A DNA stretch of 64,000 bases from Modestobacter sp. VKM Ac-2984 (GCF_026967985.1 NZ_JAPVBJ010000001.1:427493-491492); one strand, 5' to 3'. Positions 1-9,561 are shown, counted from the stretch's first letter. Made by a program: numbers and translations. Notes: generated from the letters alone by a model not told the origin.

Positions 1-146
1 GAGGCGGCGGTCACCACGTGCCCCTGGGCCTGCTCGGGGTGCCGGGCCGCTGTACGTGTGCCGGCTGACGTGCCGCCCTCACCGCGTGGGTGCCGACCGC
101 CCTCTGCAGCGTGAGGACGGCGTCAGTTCCGCGAGGTCGGCGATCA

Positions 147-168
147 TGCCCCCCGACGGGTGGGGGCA
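147..168 (-). terminator. hairpin downstream of the DUF3145 gene
   Basis: Perfect 7-bp stem TGCCCCC/GGGGGCA with an 8-base loop, just past the stop of the DUF3145 gene. It lacks a clear U-run, so termination is plausible rather than shown. The rest of 1-179 has no gene I can support; any upstream gene is cut by the window edge. Confidence 0.45.
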
Positions 169-179
169 GGTCCGTCGCG

Positions 180-680
180 TCAGACGACCTGGTGCAGCCA
201 GGTGGCCGGGGTGGCGTCACCGGCGTAGCGGTAGGCCTCGAGGTCGGCGTCCCACGCAGCGCCCAGCAGGGCGTCGACGCCGTGCCGGAAGGCCTCGACC
301 GAGGTCGCGGTGGCCGCGAGGTGCCGCAGCTGCTGCTCGCTGATGATCAGGTCGCCGTTGGCACTGACCGGCGACCGGTGCACGCCGTGCCCGGGCACGT
401 AGGACATGCGCTCGCCGTCGTTGCCGTGGCTGGCCTCTTCGGTGACCTCGAAGCGCAGCATCGGCCACTGCTTGAGGGCAGCGACCAGCTTGGCCCCGGT
501 GCCGGGTGCGCCCGTCCAGGCGATCTCGGCACGGTAGGACCCGTGCGCCACGGGCTGGTCCGCCCATGACAAGGACACCGGCGCGCCGAGGACGCGTTCG
601 AGCGCCCAACCGACGTGCTGGCAGAGCGCCTTCGGGCACGCGTGCACGAAGACGACACCCTGGGTTGACCGTCGCTGCAC
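180..680 (-). CDS. DUF3145 domain-containing protein
   Basis: A 166-residue protein of the actinobacterial DUF3145 family, recognised from the segment GVVFVHACPKALCQHVGWAL near the N-terminus, the central RFEVTEEAS and the C-terminal RYAGDATPATWLHQVV. The function of the family is unknown. A GTG start at 680 is chosen because GGAGG lies six bases upstream and homologues begin close to this point; a longer in-frame reading to 770 adds non-homologous residues. It is monocistronic, divergent from the lipoprotein gene at 958, with 277 bp of shared upstream region. Confidence 0.88.
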   Translation of the reverse strand: MQRRSTQGVVFVHACPKALCQHVGWALERVLGAPVSLSWADQPVAHGSYRAEIAWTGAPGTGAKLVAALKQWPMLRFEVTEEASHGNDGERMSYVPGHGVHRSPVSANGDLIISEQQLRHLAATATSVEAFRHGVDALLGAAWDADLEAYRYAGDATPATWLHQVV

Positions 681-957
681 GGCACACCTCCATCGACTCG
701 ACTGGTTCGTCTTCCCCAACGGACCTGTCGCGTGATGACTGCGTTCGTACCTCGGCGGTTCCCGGAGCAACCGCTCGACAGTTTGCCTGATCGTGACCTT
801 GCTGCGCCAGTGCGGAGCGGTGCAGATGAGACGTCTGGGACTCGAGTGGTCCAGCGAGACGCATGATCCACCAGGTCAGAGCGCCACTCCTCGCGACACG
901 TGGACGATCTGGGCAAGAAATGTCCATGGTGTCGCCGGTGCCTGCGAGGATCCCCGC

Positions 958-2430
958 ATGCCGCGGACCCGGTCCCTGCCACTGACCCTGTGGGCAAGCA
1001 TCTCATCACTGGCCCTCGTCGCCGGGTGCGGTTCGGACGGCGGCGCGGCGGAGGGGGCAGAGGCCACCGCCGGTCCCGCGGTGCCGGCGTACGTCAGCCG
1101 CCCCGACCTCACCGCCCCCGACATCGAGATCACCACGGCGGCCGCCGCACCGGAGGCGGACGGGTCGGTCGTCCTGCTCGGACCGAAGAGCGAGGGCGCG
1201 CCGCTCACCGGGGTGCTGATCGTCGACGAGGCGGGCGAGCCGATCTGGATCCACCCGACCGAGAGCCGCAGCTACGACGTCCGGGTGCAGGAGCTCGACG
1301 GCGAGCCGGTGCTGACCTGGTGGCAGGGCACCAGCCCGGTGGTCGGCATGGGCATCGGGGAGTTCGTGATCGTCGACGACTCGTACCGGCAGATCGCCAC
1401 GGTCACCACCGGCGGCGACGTCGACCCCGGCCAGGCCGACATCCACGAGGGCCGGCTGACCCCCGACGGCACCGCGCTGCTCACCGCCTACGTGAAGGAG
1501 CAGGTCGACCTCACCGAGTTCGGCGGGCCGGCGGACGGCTGGGTGTGGGACAACGTCGTCCAGGAGGTCGACGTCGACACCGGTGAGGTGCTGTTCTCCT
1601 GGCGGTCGCTGGACCACGTGCCGCTGGAGGCGACCAAGAGCGAGCTCTCCGACGACGGCGGCACCGAAGACGAGCCGTTCGACTACTTCCACGTCAACTC
1701 GGTCGCCGAGGACGCGGACGGGTCGCTGCTGGTCTCGGCGCGGAACACCTGGGGGGTCTACGACCTCGACCGGGAGTCCGGCGAGGTGCTGTGGACCCTG
1801 GGCGGCGAGGAGAGCGACTTCGAGCTCGGTGACGGGGTGGAGTTCGCTTGGCAGCACGATGCGGAGCGACAGGCCGACGGCACGTTGACGCTGTTCGACA
1901 ACCAGTCCGAACCGGACATCGGCCCGACCTCGCGCGGGCTGCGACTCGCGCTCGACGAGCAGGCTGGGACCGCGACGCTGGTGACCGAGTACCTGCCGCC
2001 CGACCCCGACCGGCTGGCCGGCAGCCAGGGCAGCCTGGAGGTGCTGCCGAACGGCAACGTGTTCATCGGGTGGGGGTCGCGGCCGTACTACTCGGAGTTC
2101 GACGCCGACGGCACGCTGCTCTGGGACGCCGCGCTGGGCAGCGGCGACAACTACCGCGCCTATCGGGCGCAGTGGAGCGCGACGCCGGCCGACCCGCCGG
2201 ATGCGGTGCTGGAGGACGACGCTGTGTACGTCAGCTGGAACGGTGCGACCGAGGTCGCCTCCTGGCGCCTGGTCGCCGGGGAGGACGAGGTGGCAGCCGA
2301 GGCCGGGGAACCGGTCGCCCGGTCCGGGTTCGAGACCCGGCTGCCGGTGGACGGCGACCCGGCGTACCTGGCCGTCGAGGCGCTGGACGCCGAGGGGCGC
2401 GTGCTGGGCAGCACCGTGCCGAGCGACTGA
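958..2430 (+). CDS. arylsulfotransferase-family (ASST) lipoprotein
   Basis: A 490-residue exported lipoprotein. The signal peptide ends in the lipobox LVAGC with the lipidated Cys at residue 24, followed by a Gly/Ala-rich linker. The rest is a WD/propeller-like repeat protein of the arylsulfotransferase group, seen in the motifs VLTWWQG, FDYFHVNSV, GEVLWTLGG, FAWQHDAERQADGTLTLFDN and GNVFIGWG. Family members transfer sulfate between phenolic compounds or serve as secreted propellers of unknown role; the substrate here cannot be read. The ATG at 958 has GAGGA upstream and starts directly at the signal peptide. The gene is followed closely by tRNA-Met. Confidence 0.85.
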   Translation: MPRTRSLPLTLWASISSLALVAGCGSDGGAAEGAEATAGPAVPAYVSRPDLTAPDIEITTAAAAPEADGSVVLLGPKSEGAPLTGVLIVDEAGEPIWIHPTESRSYDVRVQELDGEPVLTWWQGTSPVVGMGIGEFVIVDDSYRQIATVTTGGDVDPGQADIHEGRLTPDGTALLTAYVKEQVDLTEFGGPADGWVWDNVVQEVDVDTGEVLFSWRSLDHVPLEATKSELSDDGGTEDEPFDYFHVNSVAEDADGSLLVSARNTWGVYDLDRESGEVLWTLGGEESDFELGDGVEFAWQHDAERQADGTLTLFDNQSEPDIGPTSRGLRLALDEQAGTATLVTEYLPPDPDRLAGSQGSLEVLPNGNVFIGWGSRPYYSEFDADGTLLWDAALGSGDNYRAYRAQWSATPADPPDAVLEDDAVYVSWNGATEVASWRLVAGEDEVAAEAGEPVARSGFETRLPVDGDPAYLAVEALDAEGRVLGSTVPSD

Positions 2431-2455
2431 GGGCGACCGCTAGCGTGAACGCCCT

Positions 2456-2529
2456 GGGGCGGTAGCTCAGCCGGTCAGAGCATGGGACTCATAATCCCTG
2501 GGTCGTGGGTTCGAGCCCCACCCGCCCCA
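2456..2529 (+). tRNA. tRNA-Met (anticodon CAT)
   Basis: Cloverleaf folds with acceptor GGGGCGG/CCGCCCC, D-stem GCTC/GAGC, anticodon loop CTCATAA and T-arm GTGGG/CCCAC around TTCGAGC. CCA is encoded directly after the discriminator A (2530-2532). It lacks initiator features. Elongator Met is most likely, but tRNA-Ile2 (lysidine-modified CAT) cannot be excluded by eye. Confidence 0.93.
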
Positions 2530-2658
2530 CCACCAGGCAGTACGCGGGTACTGGGAACGCCAGTGCCCGATCATGATCGCGCCCTGGTGTTCCCGTGACC
2601 GGGCGCGCCGAGCAGTCGCCGATCGCCGTCGAAGATCTTCGTTGCTGATCGCGGCAGG

Positions 2659-3150
2659 TCAGTTCTGTCCTTCGCGGACGTCCTTCCCCTGTTCGGCGAA
2701 CTCCTTGAAGTCCTGCATGTGCTGTTGCGACTGCTTGCGGAAAGCCCTGGGCATGAGAAGCCCCACCAGCCGCATCAGCAGGCCGCTGAACCGGTATTCG
2801 CTCTCGCTCTCCCAGAGCGTCGTCCCTGGATCGGCTTCGGTCAGCCGATCACGCACGACGCTCCACATGCCCGGGCCGACGATCTCGCGGTCGAAGTGGA
2901 CGACGGTCGCTGTGGGGATCCCTCGCAGGTCTGCCGGCTCCCGGCGTGTGATCGTCTCGGTGAGTTCGGTCTGCCGCTGCCCCGACTGCATCACGACCCG
3001 CGACGTGGTGCCGAGCTGCCCGTGCACCCCACTCAACGGCTCGTGCAGCACCAGGCCCCGCAGCCACTTCGGGAAGTGTGCCGGGTCGGCGAGCAACTGG
3101 GCCACGCCCTCCCGCGGCAGGGCGATCTCGATCGAGTTGGTGAACTCCAT
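2659..3150 (-). CDS. SRPBCC / polyketide-cyclase-like protein
   Basis: A 163-residue cytoplasmic protein with the START/SRPBCC hydrophobic-pocket fold, judged from MEFTNSIEIALPREGVAQLL at the N-terminus (first strand plus helix, 'D-P-xxFPxW' turn), the central ETITRREPADL and a C-terminal amphipathic helix. Such proteins bind or cyclise small hydrophobic molecules; no specific ligand is visible. The ATG at 3150 (GAGG about ten bases upstream) is preferred to a TTG five codons earlier. It stands alone. Confidence 0.75.
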   Translation of the reverse strand: MEFTNSIEIALPREGVAQLLADPAHFPKWLRGLVLHEPLSGVHGQLGTTSRVVMQSGQRQTELTETITRREPADLRGIPTATVVHFDREIVGPGMWSVVRDRLTEADPGTTLWESESEYRFSGLLMRLVGLLMPRAFRKQSQQHMQDFKEFAEQGKDVREGQN

Positions 3151-3799
3151 GCGCGCAATCCTCAAGGGTGGAGGACGTGATGTTGTGCTGCTCGTCCTGC
3201 TGTTCGACGGAGAGCTCTGCGATCCGGCTCTCGATCGACGATTCTCATCGGCGGTGCGAGCGCCAGGAATGCTGGTCGACCCATTGCAGCGGCGATGTCA
3301 GGTCGGACGGTTCGAGCCCGCCGTGCAGCCCAGCGAGGGTGTTCCCTCGGGCGCCCAGGCTGCCGCTGCTGGACCGCACGACGCAGCGCAGTGACCCGCT
3401 GGCGTCGACCAGGCCGTGGCTGCGCTGTCGTGCCACGGCGCTGGAGTGCGGTCGGGACCGGGTGTAGGCCGAGTCGGGGTTCGAGGCCAGGTCCGCCCAC
3501 GCCGGGCGTGGGCCCGCCCCACCCCGGCCTGCCGCTGTAGGACGCGGCGTCTGTCAGAGGGCCGCGATGAGACCGGCGGCATCCCAGGCCAGGCGAGCAC
3601 CTCGCCCTGGCGGCAGGCCGAACGTGAGGCCGGCACCTGCAGGCACCCGACCATCGCCACCGCGTGGATCGGCACCGAGTGGGTTCCCGCATCCCTCGCC
3701 GTCCCCCAGACGGGGGCTCCGGTTACTGCCCGACCCAGCCGATATCTCCATCGCCGCCCGTACGGGTGTGGCCCGCCCCCACGCCTGAACAGGACACTG
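3151..3799. other. 649-bp intergenic region, no supported gene
   Basis: Separates the SRPBCC gene from the secreted lyase-like gene. Open frames on both strands are rich in Arg, Pro and Cys, lack any recognisable domain and look like GC shadows. The region just before 3800 holds short GC-rich hairpins (for example CCCCCAGACGGGGG near 3700) that may be leader structure; no known riboswitch fits convincingly. Confidence 0.5.
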
Positions 3800-4897
3800 A
3801 TGCCGCTCTCCCCCAGCCGCCGGGCTGCCGTCGCCGGCGCGCTCGCGCTGGCCACCCTCCTCACCGGCTCCACCGTCGCGAACGCCGCCCGCGAGGACCG
3901 TCCGACCGCCGTCACCAGCGCTGAGTCCGACGTCCGCGTCACCACCGCGGCCTCCCGCGGCCAAGCCAACAAGAAGGCCAAGGCCACGGAGCCGCCCGCG
4001 CCCACCACCAGCGCACCCGTGGAGGAGCCGCCTCCCGCCACGACGTCTCCGGCACCCACCGCGGCACCGGAGCCGGAGCCGACACCGGCTCCCGAACCCA
4101 CTCGGGAGCCCACCCCCGAGCCGACACCAGAGCCGACCCCCGAGCCAGCGCCGGAGCCGACCGTCGAACCGCAGCCGGCCACCGGAGGCCGTGGGCCCGC
4201 CGGGAACACCGTGCTCTGGTCCGACGACTTCGAGCGCGGCCTGGACTGCGGCGTGTGGGTGCACATCCAGAACCACGAGACCGCGGCGTCGTCCAGCCTG
4301 TGCCCCGGGTGGGTGGCCGAGGGCTCGCCGACCCGCACGACGTTCCCCACCATCGACGGGAACCGGGTGGCCCGGTTCGAGCTGCGCCAGGGCGATCGGT
4401 CCGCCGGAGGAGAGCGCTCCGAGCTGTCCCCCTCCTCCGCCGACAGGTCGGCCACCGCCCTCACCGAGGGCTTCGAGGGCTGGTTCCAGCAGCGCCTCAT
4501 GGTCGACCCGTCCATGCAGCAGGAGCAGAACGGCCGGTTCTACATCCTGACCCAGTGGCACACCGGGATCTCCTCCCCCGCCATCACCCTCGGCCTGTCC
4601 GACGACAACGACCTGCTGCTCCGCGTCGGCATGGAGGGCAAGAGCCAGGTCCTGGTGCCCGCCGGCGAGTTCCGGCTCGGCGAGTGGTTCGACGTCGACG
4701 TGCACTTCGTGATGTCCAACGACCCGGCCACGGGCGGGGCCGAGGCCTGGGTCGACGGGGTGCAGCGGGCCGGCTGGCAGTACGGCCGCACGATGATGGA
4801 CTCCGGGTCCTACCTGAAGATCGGGCAGTACCGCGACTCACAGGCCGCCACCGGGATCACCTACGTCGACGACGTGGTGCTCTCCACCAACCGCTGA
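3800..4897 (+). CDS. secreted polysaccharide lyase-like (heparin lyase I-type) protein
   Basis: A 365-residue exported protein. The signal peptide (residues 1-30, AxA-type end VANAA) is followed by a low-complexity Pro/Glu/Thr linker (about 60-130, repeated PEPT units) and a C-terminal jelly-roll of about 230 residues. The motifs WSDDFERG, VWVHIQNHET, RFELRQGD, GERSELS, FYILTQWH and GEWFDVDVHFVMS are typical of the Polysacc_lyase/heparin-lyase-I-like group, which cleaves acidic polysaccharides. The substrate is unknown. The ATG at 3800 has AGGA upstream and begins at the signal peptide. Monocistronic, convergent with the siderophore operon. Confidence 0.8.
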   Translation: MPLSPSRRAAVAGALALATLLTGSTVANAAREDRPTAVTSAESDVRVTTAASRGQANKKAKATEPPAPTTSAPVEEPPPATTSPAPTAAPEPEPTPAPEPTREPTPEPTPEPTPEPAPEPTVEPQPATGGRGPAGNTVLWSDDFERGLDCGVWVHIQNHETAASSSLCPGWVAEGSPTRTTFPTIDGNRVARFELRQGDRSAGGERSELSPSSADRSATALTEGFEGWFQQRLMVDPSMQQEQNGRFYILTQWHTGISSPAITLGLSDDNDLLLRVGMEGKSQVLVPAGEFRLGEWFDVDVHFVMSNDPATGGAEAWVDGVQRAGWQYGRTMMDSGSYLKIGQYRDSQAATGITYVDDVVLSTNR

Positions 4898-4935
4898 CCA
4901 TCGCCGCCCACTCCCCCACCGACGGACTCGGCGGG

Positions 4936-5772
4936 TCAGCTGCCGGGTGTGCCCTGGAGGACGTCGGCCCGCGGCGCGGTGTGGTGGCGGCCCATCGGCA
5001 GCATCAGCGGCTTGCCCGAGGTGGGGTCGACGATCACCTGGCTGTCCAGGCCGAACACCGCCCGCACGCACTCCTCGGTCAGCACGTCCGCCGGCTCCCC
5101 GGCGGCGTGGATCCGGCCGCCGGACAGGGCGACCAGGTGGTCGGCGTACCGGGCGGCGAGGTTCAGGTCGTGCAGCACCATCACGATCGTCGTCCCGCGG
5201 GCCCGGTTGAGGTCGGTCAGCAGGTCGAGCACCTCGATCTGGTGGGCCACGTCGAGGAACGTGGTCGGCTCGTCCAGCAGCAGCACGTCGGTCTGCTGGG
5301 CCAGCGCCATCGCGATCCACACCCGCTGGCGTTGCCCGCCGGACAGCTCGTCCACGGCCCGGTCGGCCAGCGGCGTGGTCTCGGTGGCGTCGAGGGCAGC
5401 CGCCACCGCGGCGTCGTCCTCCGTGCTCCACCGGGAGAACACCCGCTGGTGCGGGTGCCGTCCCCGGCCGACGAGGTCGGCGACCGTGATCCCCTCCGGC
5501 GCGATCGGCGACTGTGGCAGCAGGCCCAGCGTGCGGGCCAGCTCCTTGGCCGGCAGCCGGTGCACCGCCTTGCCGTCGAGCAGCACCCGCCCGCTCCGCG
5601 GCGACAGCAGCCGCGACATCGACCGCAGCAGCGTCGACTTGCCGCAGGCGTTCGCCCCGACGACCGCGGTGATCCGCCCCGGGGGCACGAGCAGGTCCAG
5701 GCCCTCGATCACGGTGCGGTCGCCGTAGGCGAGCGTGAGGTCCTCGGCTGCCAGGGAGTGGGTGGCGGTCAC
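4936..5772 (-). CDS. ferric-siderophore ABC transporter, ATP-binding protein
   Basis: A 278-residue FepC/FhuC-type ATPase that energises uptake through the two permeases encoded upstream. It has Walker [10 protein letters not shown] (about residue 40), the Q-loop GLLPQ, signature ELSGGQRQR, Walker [11 protein letters not shown] and a switch His in VLHDL. The GTG start at 5772 overlaps the preceding permease stop by four bases (GTGA), indicating translational coupling; the upstream extension is only read-through. It is the last gene of a four-gene operon (binding protein, permease, permease, ATPase). Confidence 0.93.
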   Translation of the reverse strand: MTATHSLAAEDLTLAYGDRTVIEGLDLLVPPGRITAVVGANACGKSTLLRSMSRLLSPRSGRVLLDGKAVHRLPAKELARTLGLLPQSPIAPEGITVADLVGRGRHPHQRVFSRWSTEDDAAVAAALDATETTPLADRAVDELSGGQRQRVWIAMALAQQTDVLLLDEPTTFLDVAHQIEVLDLLTDLNRARGTTIVMVLHDLNLAARYADHLVALSGGRIHAAGEPADVLTEECVRAVFGLDSQVIVDPTSGKPLMLPMGRHHTAPRADVLQGTPGS

Positions 5773-6821
5773 AGGGAGCCTCCGGTGCGGTTGCTGCGGA
5801 CGATCAGGTAGATGAGGTACGGCGCCCCGAGCACCCCGGTGATGACGCCGACCGGGTAGCGGGTGCCGAACGCGTACTGCCCGCACAGGTCGGCGACGAG
5901 CACGAGCAGGGCCCCGACCAGCGCGGCCGGCACCAGCAGCGAGCCGTTCGGCCCCACGAGCCGGGCCGCGATCGGGCCTGCCAGGAACGACACGAACGCG
6001 ATCGGACCACAGGCGGCGGTGGCGAAGGCGATCAGGCCCACCGCGGCGACGATCGCGATGACCCGGGTGCGCTCCACCCGAACCCCCAGCGCGGAGGAGG
6101 TGTCGTCACCGAGCTGCAGCGCGGAGAGGTTCCGGGTCTGCCCCAGCAGCACCGGCCCGAACACCAGCAGCGCGAGCAGGGTCGGCACGGTGGCCTCCCA
6201 GGTGCTGCCGTTGAGGCTGCCGGTCAGCCAGCGCAGCGCCTCCGCGAAGTCCCACGCACCGGCCTGGGACAGCACGTAGGAGGTGATGCTCTTGCACATC
6301 GCGGCGACGCCGATGCCGATCAGGATCAGCCGGGTGCCGGCGACGCCGTCCTTGAACGCCAGCGTGTAGATCAGCAGCGCCACCCCGAGCGCCGCCACGA
6401 TCGCGGTGACCGACACCGCCGTGCCCGACCAGCCGAGGACCACGATGGCGAACGCCGCCGCGGCGCTCGCGCCGGAGGTGATGCCGATGACGTCGGGACT
6501 GGCCAGCGGGTTGCGCAGCATCGTCTGGAAGGTGACGCCGGCCAGGCCGAAGCTGAGCCCGGCCACCACCGCCAGTACGGCGCGCGGCAGCCGCAGCCGC
6601 CCGACCGTGAAGGAGGCGCCGGGCACGTCGGAGCCCAGGACGACGCGGAGCACGTCCCCCGGCGGGTAGAAGGTCCGCCCCACCATCAGCGTCACCGCGA
6701 AGGCGACGACGACGGCGAGGGTCAGCACGGCGATCACCAGCCGCCGGCGAGAGGCCCGGCGGACCCGTCCGCGGGCGACGGTGTCGACGGTCGTGGGAGG
6801 CGGCGAGACGACGGCGGTCAC
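5769..6821 (-). CDS. iron-siderophore ABC transporter permease (FecCD family)
   Basis: A 350-residue FecCD/BtuC-type permease with about nine to ten hydrophobic helices, the conserved [20 protein letters not shown] segment after the first helix, the coupling region [16 protein letters not shown] and the late [18 protein letters not shown]. It forms the membrane channel with the product of the gene at 6818. The GTG at 6821 overlaps the upstream gene by four bases. The N-terminal cytoplasmic tail is longer than usual and Arg-rich. Confidence 0.93.
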   Translation of the reverse strand: MTAVVSPPPTTVDTVARGRVRRASRRRLVIAVLTLAVVVAFAVTLMVGRTFYPPGDVLRVVLGSDVPGASFTVGRLRLPRAVLAVVAGLSFGLAGVTFQTMLRNPLASPDVIGITSGASAAAAFAIVVLGWSGTAVSVTAIVAALGVALLIYTLAFKDGVAGTRLILIGIGVAAMCKSITSYVLSQAGAWDFAEALRWLTGSLNGSTWEATVPTLLALLVFGPVLLGQTRNLSALQLGDDTSSALGVRVERTRVIAIVAAVGLIAFATAACGPIAFVSFLAGPIAARLVGPNGSLLVPAALVGALLVLVADLCGQYAFGTRYPVGVITGVLGAPYLIYLIVRSNRTGGSL

Positions 6822-7861
6822 AGTTCGCGCACCTTCTGCCGGCGGACGATCGCGATGAAGAACGGGGCCCCGATGAGGGCGGTGAGGATGCCGACGTCCA
6901 GCTCGGTCGGGCGGGCCACGATGCGGCCGAGCACGTCGGCGCCGGTCAGCAGGCAGGCGCCGGCGATCGCGGAGAAGGGCAGCAGCCACCGGTGGTCCAC
7001 GCCCACCAGGAGCCGGCACAGGTGGGGGACGACGAGCCCGACGAACCCGATCGGCCCGGCGGCCGCGGTGGCGGCGCCGCAGAGCAGGACGGAGCCGAGC
7101 GCGGCCACGCCCCGGGCCAGGGCCACCCGCTCCCCCAGGCCGGCGGCGAGTTCGTCGCCCAGCGCCAGGGAGTTCAGGCTGCGCGCGGACACCAGGCTGA
7201 CGGCGAAGCCCACGAGGAGGAACGGCGCCACGGTGCCGATGCCGGTGAAGGTGGCGCCACCGACACCGCCGATCTCCCAGGACACGACGTTCTCCACGAT
7301 GTCGCCGCGGGGCAGGGCGATGGCGGTGATGAAGGAGGTGAGCGCGGCCGACGTGGCCGCCCCCGCCAGGGCCAGCTTGAGCGGGGTCGCCCCACCCCGG
7401 CCCAGCGAGCCGACTGCGTAGACGAACACCGCGGCGACGGCGGCGCCGGTGATCGCCGCCCAGACGATGCTCGTCGCGGAGAACAGGCCGAACCAGGCGA
7501 TCCCGGCGACCACCGCGAGCGAGGCGCCCATGTTGATCCCGAGCACCCCGGGGTCGGCCAGCGGGTTGCGGGTGACGCCCTGCATCACCGCACCGGAGAG
7601 CCCCAGCGCGGCGCCGACGACGACCGCCAGCACGGTGCGCGGGATCCGCTTGGTCACCGCGGCCTCGCCCATGGTCTCCGAGGAGCCACCGAGGGCCGCC
7701 AGGATCTCCGACCAGCCGACGTCCCGGGAGCCGATCGCGACGGAGGCGCCCATCAGGGCGACCAGCAGCCCGACCACGACCAGCAGCCAGAGGAACCGGA
7801 CCGGCCCCGGGCGCCGCACGAGGGCGGCGTCCGGGGCCGGGGTGGACCGGACCGAGGTCAT
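6818..7861 (-). CDS. iron-siderophore ABC transporter permease (FecCD family)
   Basis: A 347-residue paralogue of the following permease and its likely heterodimer partner. Diagnostic segments are RIPRTVLAVVVGAALGLSGA, RNPLADPGVLGINMGAS and GPIGFVGLVVPHLCRLLVG. The ATG at 7861 overlaps the stop of the binding-protein gene (ATGA). Same operon and same inferred iron control as its neighbours. Confidence 0.94.
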   Translation of the reverse strand: MTSVRSTPAPDAALVRRPGPVRFLWLLVVVGLLVALMGASVAIGSRDVGWSEILAALGGSSETMGEAAVTKRIPRTVLAVVVGAALGLSGAVMQGVTRNPLADPGVLGINMGASLAVVAGIAWFGLFSATSIVWAAITGAAVAAVFVYAVGSLGRGGATPLKLALAGAATSAALTSFITAIALPRGDIVENVVSWEIGGVGGATFTGIGTVAPFLLVGFAVSLVSARSLNSLALGDELAAGLGERVALARGVAALGSVLLCGAATAAAGPIGFVGLVVPHLCRLLVGVDHRWLLPFSAIAGACLLTGADVLGRIVARPTELDVGILTALIGAPFFIAIVRRQKVREL

Positions 7862-8883
7862 GCTGCCTTGTCAGCAGCCTCGGCGAGCATGGCGACGTAG
7901 TCCTCGAGCACCCAGGAGATGGCCAGCGGCGTCGGGTTCGCCGCCGTGCCCAGCGGGGTGTCCGGGAGCAGCACGATCGCCCCGTTCGCGACCGCCGGGA
8001 TCTGCGACAGCAGCGGGTCGGCGTTCAGCGCGTCGACCAGTTCCTGGCCGCCGTAGGTGACGATGATGTCGACGTCGTCGAAGACGTCGACCTGCTCGGC
8101 GCTGACCGTCCCGGAGAACTGCTCACTGTCGGTGGAGGCCGCCGCCACGCTGGACGGGGTCGACAGCCCCAGGTCCTCGAAGAAGGCGCTGCGGGTGTCG
8201 AACGGGGTGTAGTAGCTGACCTCGCTCAGGTCGGACGTGTCCACGTGGGTGAGGAACATCGTGGACTTGCCCTCGAGCTCGGGGTGCTCGGCGACGGTGT
8301 CGGCGATGTCCTGCTCGATGTCGGCGATGAGCTCCTCGCCCTCCTCGGCCATGCCCATCCCCGCGGCGTTGACCTCGATCATCTCCCGCCACGGCGTCGC
8401 CCACGGGGCCTCCGGGTAGGCCACGACCGGAGCGATCTCGCTCAGCGTGTCGTAGTCCTCCTGGGTCAGCCCCGAGTAGGCGGCGAGGATGACGTCGGGG
8501 TCGGTGTCGGCGACCGCCTCGAAGTCGATGCCGTCGGTCTCGTCGAACAGCACCGGGGTCTCGCCACCCAGCTCCTCGAGCCGCTCGGAGACCCACGGCA
8601 GCATGCCGTCGCCGTCGTCGTCACCGAAGTTGGCGGCGGCCATGCCGACCGGGGTGACGCCCAGGGCCAGCGGCACCTCGTGGTTGGCCCAGTTGACCGT
8701 GGCCACCCGCTCGGGCTCGGAGTCGATCGTCGTCGTCCCGAAGGCGTGCTCGACGGTGATCGGGGTGAAGTCGGCGCCTGCGGCCTCGGCCTCGTCGCCC
8801 GACGAGGACGACGAGCAGGCGGCGAGGCCGCCGGCGAGCAGGGTTGCTGTGGAGACTGCGATCAGTCTCGAGGCGCGGCGCAT
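7858..8883 (-). CDS. iron-siderophore ABC transporter substrate-binding lipoprotein
   Basis: A 341-residue lipoprotein with a twin-Arg-rich signal (MRRASRL) and lipobox LAAC followed by a Ser run. It has the two-lobed FepB/FecB-type periplasmic-binding fold: HAFGTTTIDSEPERVATVNW near the start, then PDVILAAYSGL and VDIIVTYGGQEL. It captures the ferric siderophore and hands it to the permeases. The ATG at 8883 has GGAGG four bases upstream. First gene of the operon; an iron box lies about 60 bp upstream. Confidence 0.93.
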   Translation of the reverse strand: MRRASRLIAVSTATLLAGGLAACSSSSSGDEAEAAGADFTPITVEHAFGTTTIDSEPERVATVNWANHEVPLALGVTPVGMAAANFGDDDGDGMLPWVSERLEELGGETPVLFDETDGIDFEAVADTDPDVILAAYSGLTQEDYDTLSEIAPVVAYPEAPWATPWREMIEVNAAGMGMAEEGEELIADIEQDIADTVAEHPELEGKSTMFLTHVDTSDLSEVSYYTPFDTRSAFFEDLGLSTPSSVAAASTDSEQFSGTVSAEQVDVFDDVDIIVTYGGQELVDALNADPLLSQIPAVANGAIVLLPDTPLGTAANPTPLAISWVLEDYVAMLAEAADKAA

Positions 8884-8941
8884 GGGGTCCTCCGGTGGTG
8901 GTGCAGTGCTCGCCCGACGACATCCGGACGGGACGAGCAAC

Positions 8942-8960
8942 TGAGGCTTGGCTAACACAA
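8942..8960. promoter_or_regulatory. candidate DtxR/IdeR iron box
   Basis: TGAGGCTTGGCTAACACAA matches the consensus TTAGGTTAGGCTAACCTAA at 14 of 19 positions, including the central GGCTAA core. It lies upstream of the siderophore operon on the side where a promoter is expected. It implies repression by an IdeR/DtxR-type regulator when iron is plentiful. Confidence 0.7.
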
Positions 8961-9030
8961 CTTAGGGTGTGCTTGGTCAGATGTCGATCACCGGGGGGTC
9001 ACAGGGCGCGGACGGCGGGCACCGCCGACG

Positions 9031-9519
9031 ATGGGGGGCGTGCCCATCGACTCCACCAGCACCCACCCCGCGACCCCGGACGCCGTCCTCGCGCTCCTCA
9101 CCGACGAGCAGTTCCTGCGCGATCGTGCCGCCGCCCTGGGCGCACAGGTCCAGGAGGTGACCGTGACCGGCACGCGCACCACCACGCGGCTCGCCGCCCC
9201 CACCGAGGGCATCCCGCCGGTGTTCGCCCGCTTCGTCGGCTCGTCGGTCTCGGTCGTCGAGCGGAGCGACTGGGCCCCGGACGGCGCCGGCGGCCACCGC
9301 ACCGACCTGGACGTGCGGGCCGAGGTCTTCGGCCGGACCGTCCAGATCACCGGCGAACGACGACTGCTCCCCGAGGGCACGGGCACCCGCTCGACCGTCA
9401 CCGGCGACGCCACGGTCGACGCGCCGCTGATCGGCCGGCAGGCGGAGGGCGCGGTGCGGGAGCTGGTCGCCGTGGTGCTGCGCAAGGAGGACGAGCTGCT
9501 CCGCCGCCGGCTGGGCTGA
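9031..9519 (+). CDS. DUF2505 domain-containing protein
   Basis: A 162-residue protein of the DUF2505 family, an SRPBCC-like actinobacterial group of unknown function. The typical opening is a Thr/Pro pre-helix (STHPATPDAVLALLTDEQFLRDRAAALGA), then alternating strands ending in a helix with KEDELLRRRLG. The ATG at 9031 and a GTG three codons later are both possible starts; neither has a well-spaced ribosome-binding site. It is transcribed away from the siderophore operon. Confidence 0.78.
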   Translation: MGGVPIDSTSTHPATPDAVLALLTDEQFLRDRAAALGAQVQEVTVTGTRTTTRLAAPTEGIPPVFARFVGSSVSVVERSDWAPDGAGGHRTDLDVRAEVFGRTVQITGERRLLPEGTGTRSTVTGDATVDAPLIGRQAEGAVRELVAVVLRKEDELLRRRLG

Positions 9520-9561
9520 CCCCGGTCAGGAGTGTCGGCGGCCTCGACCAGGATGGCGGCC

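Noticed and set aside
1-146. 3' end of a gene entering from the left
   Set aside because: All frames are short or contain stops; nothing recognisable.
3690-3799. possible c-di-GMP or c-di-AMP riboswitch upstream of the lyase gene
   Set aside because: Short hairpins are present but the conserved core blocks of either class do not line up.
4060-4180. CRISPR-like or minisatellite array
   Set aside because: The periodicity is codon repetition for a PEPT linker inside a coding region, without spacers.
4255-5811. 518-codon frame across the lyase and ABC ATPase genes
   Set aside because: Crosses two well-supported genes in the wrong frame or strand; translation is low complexity.
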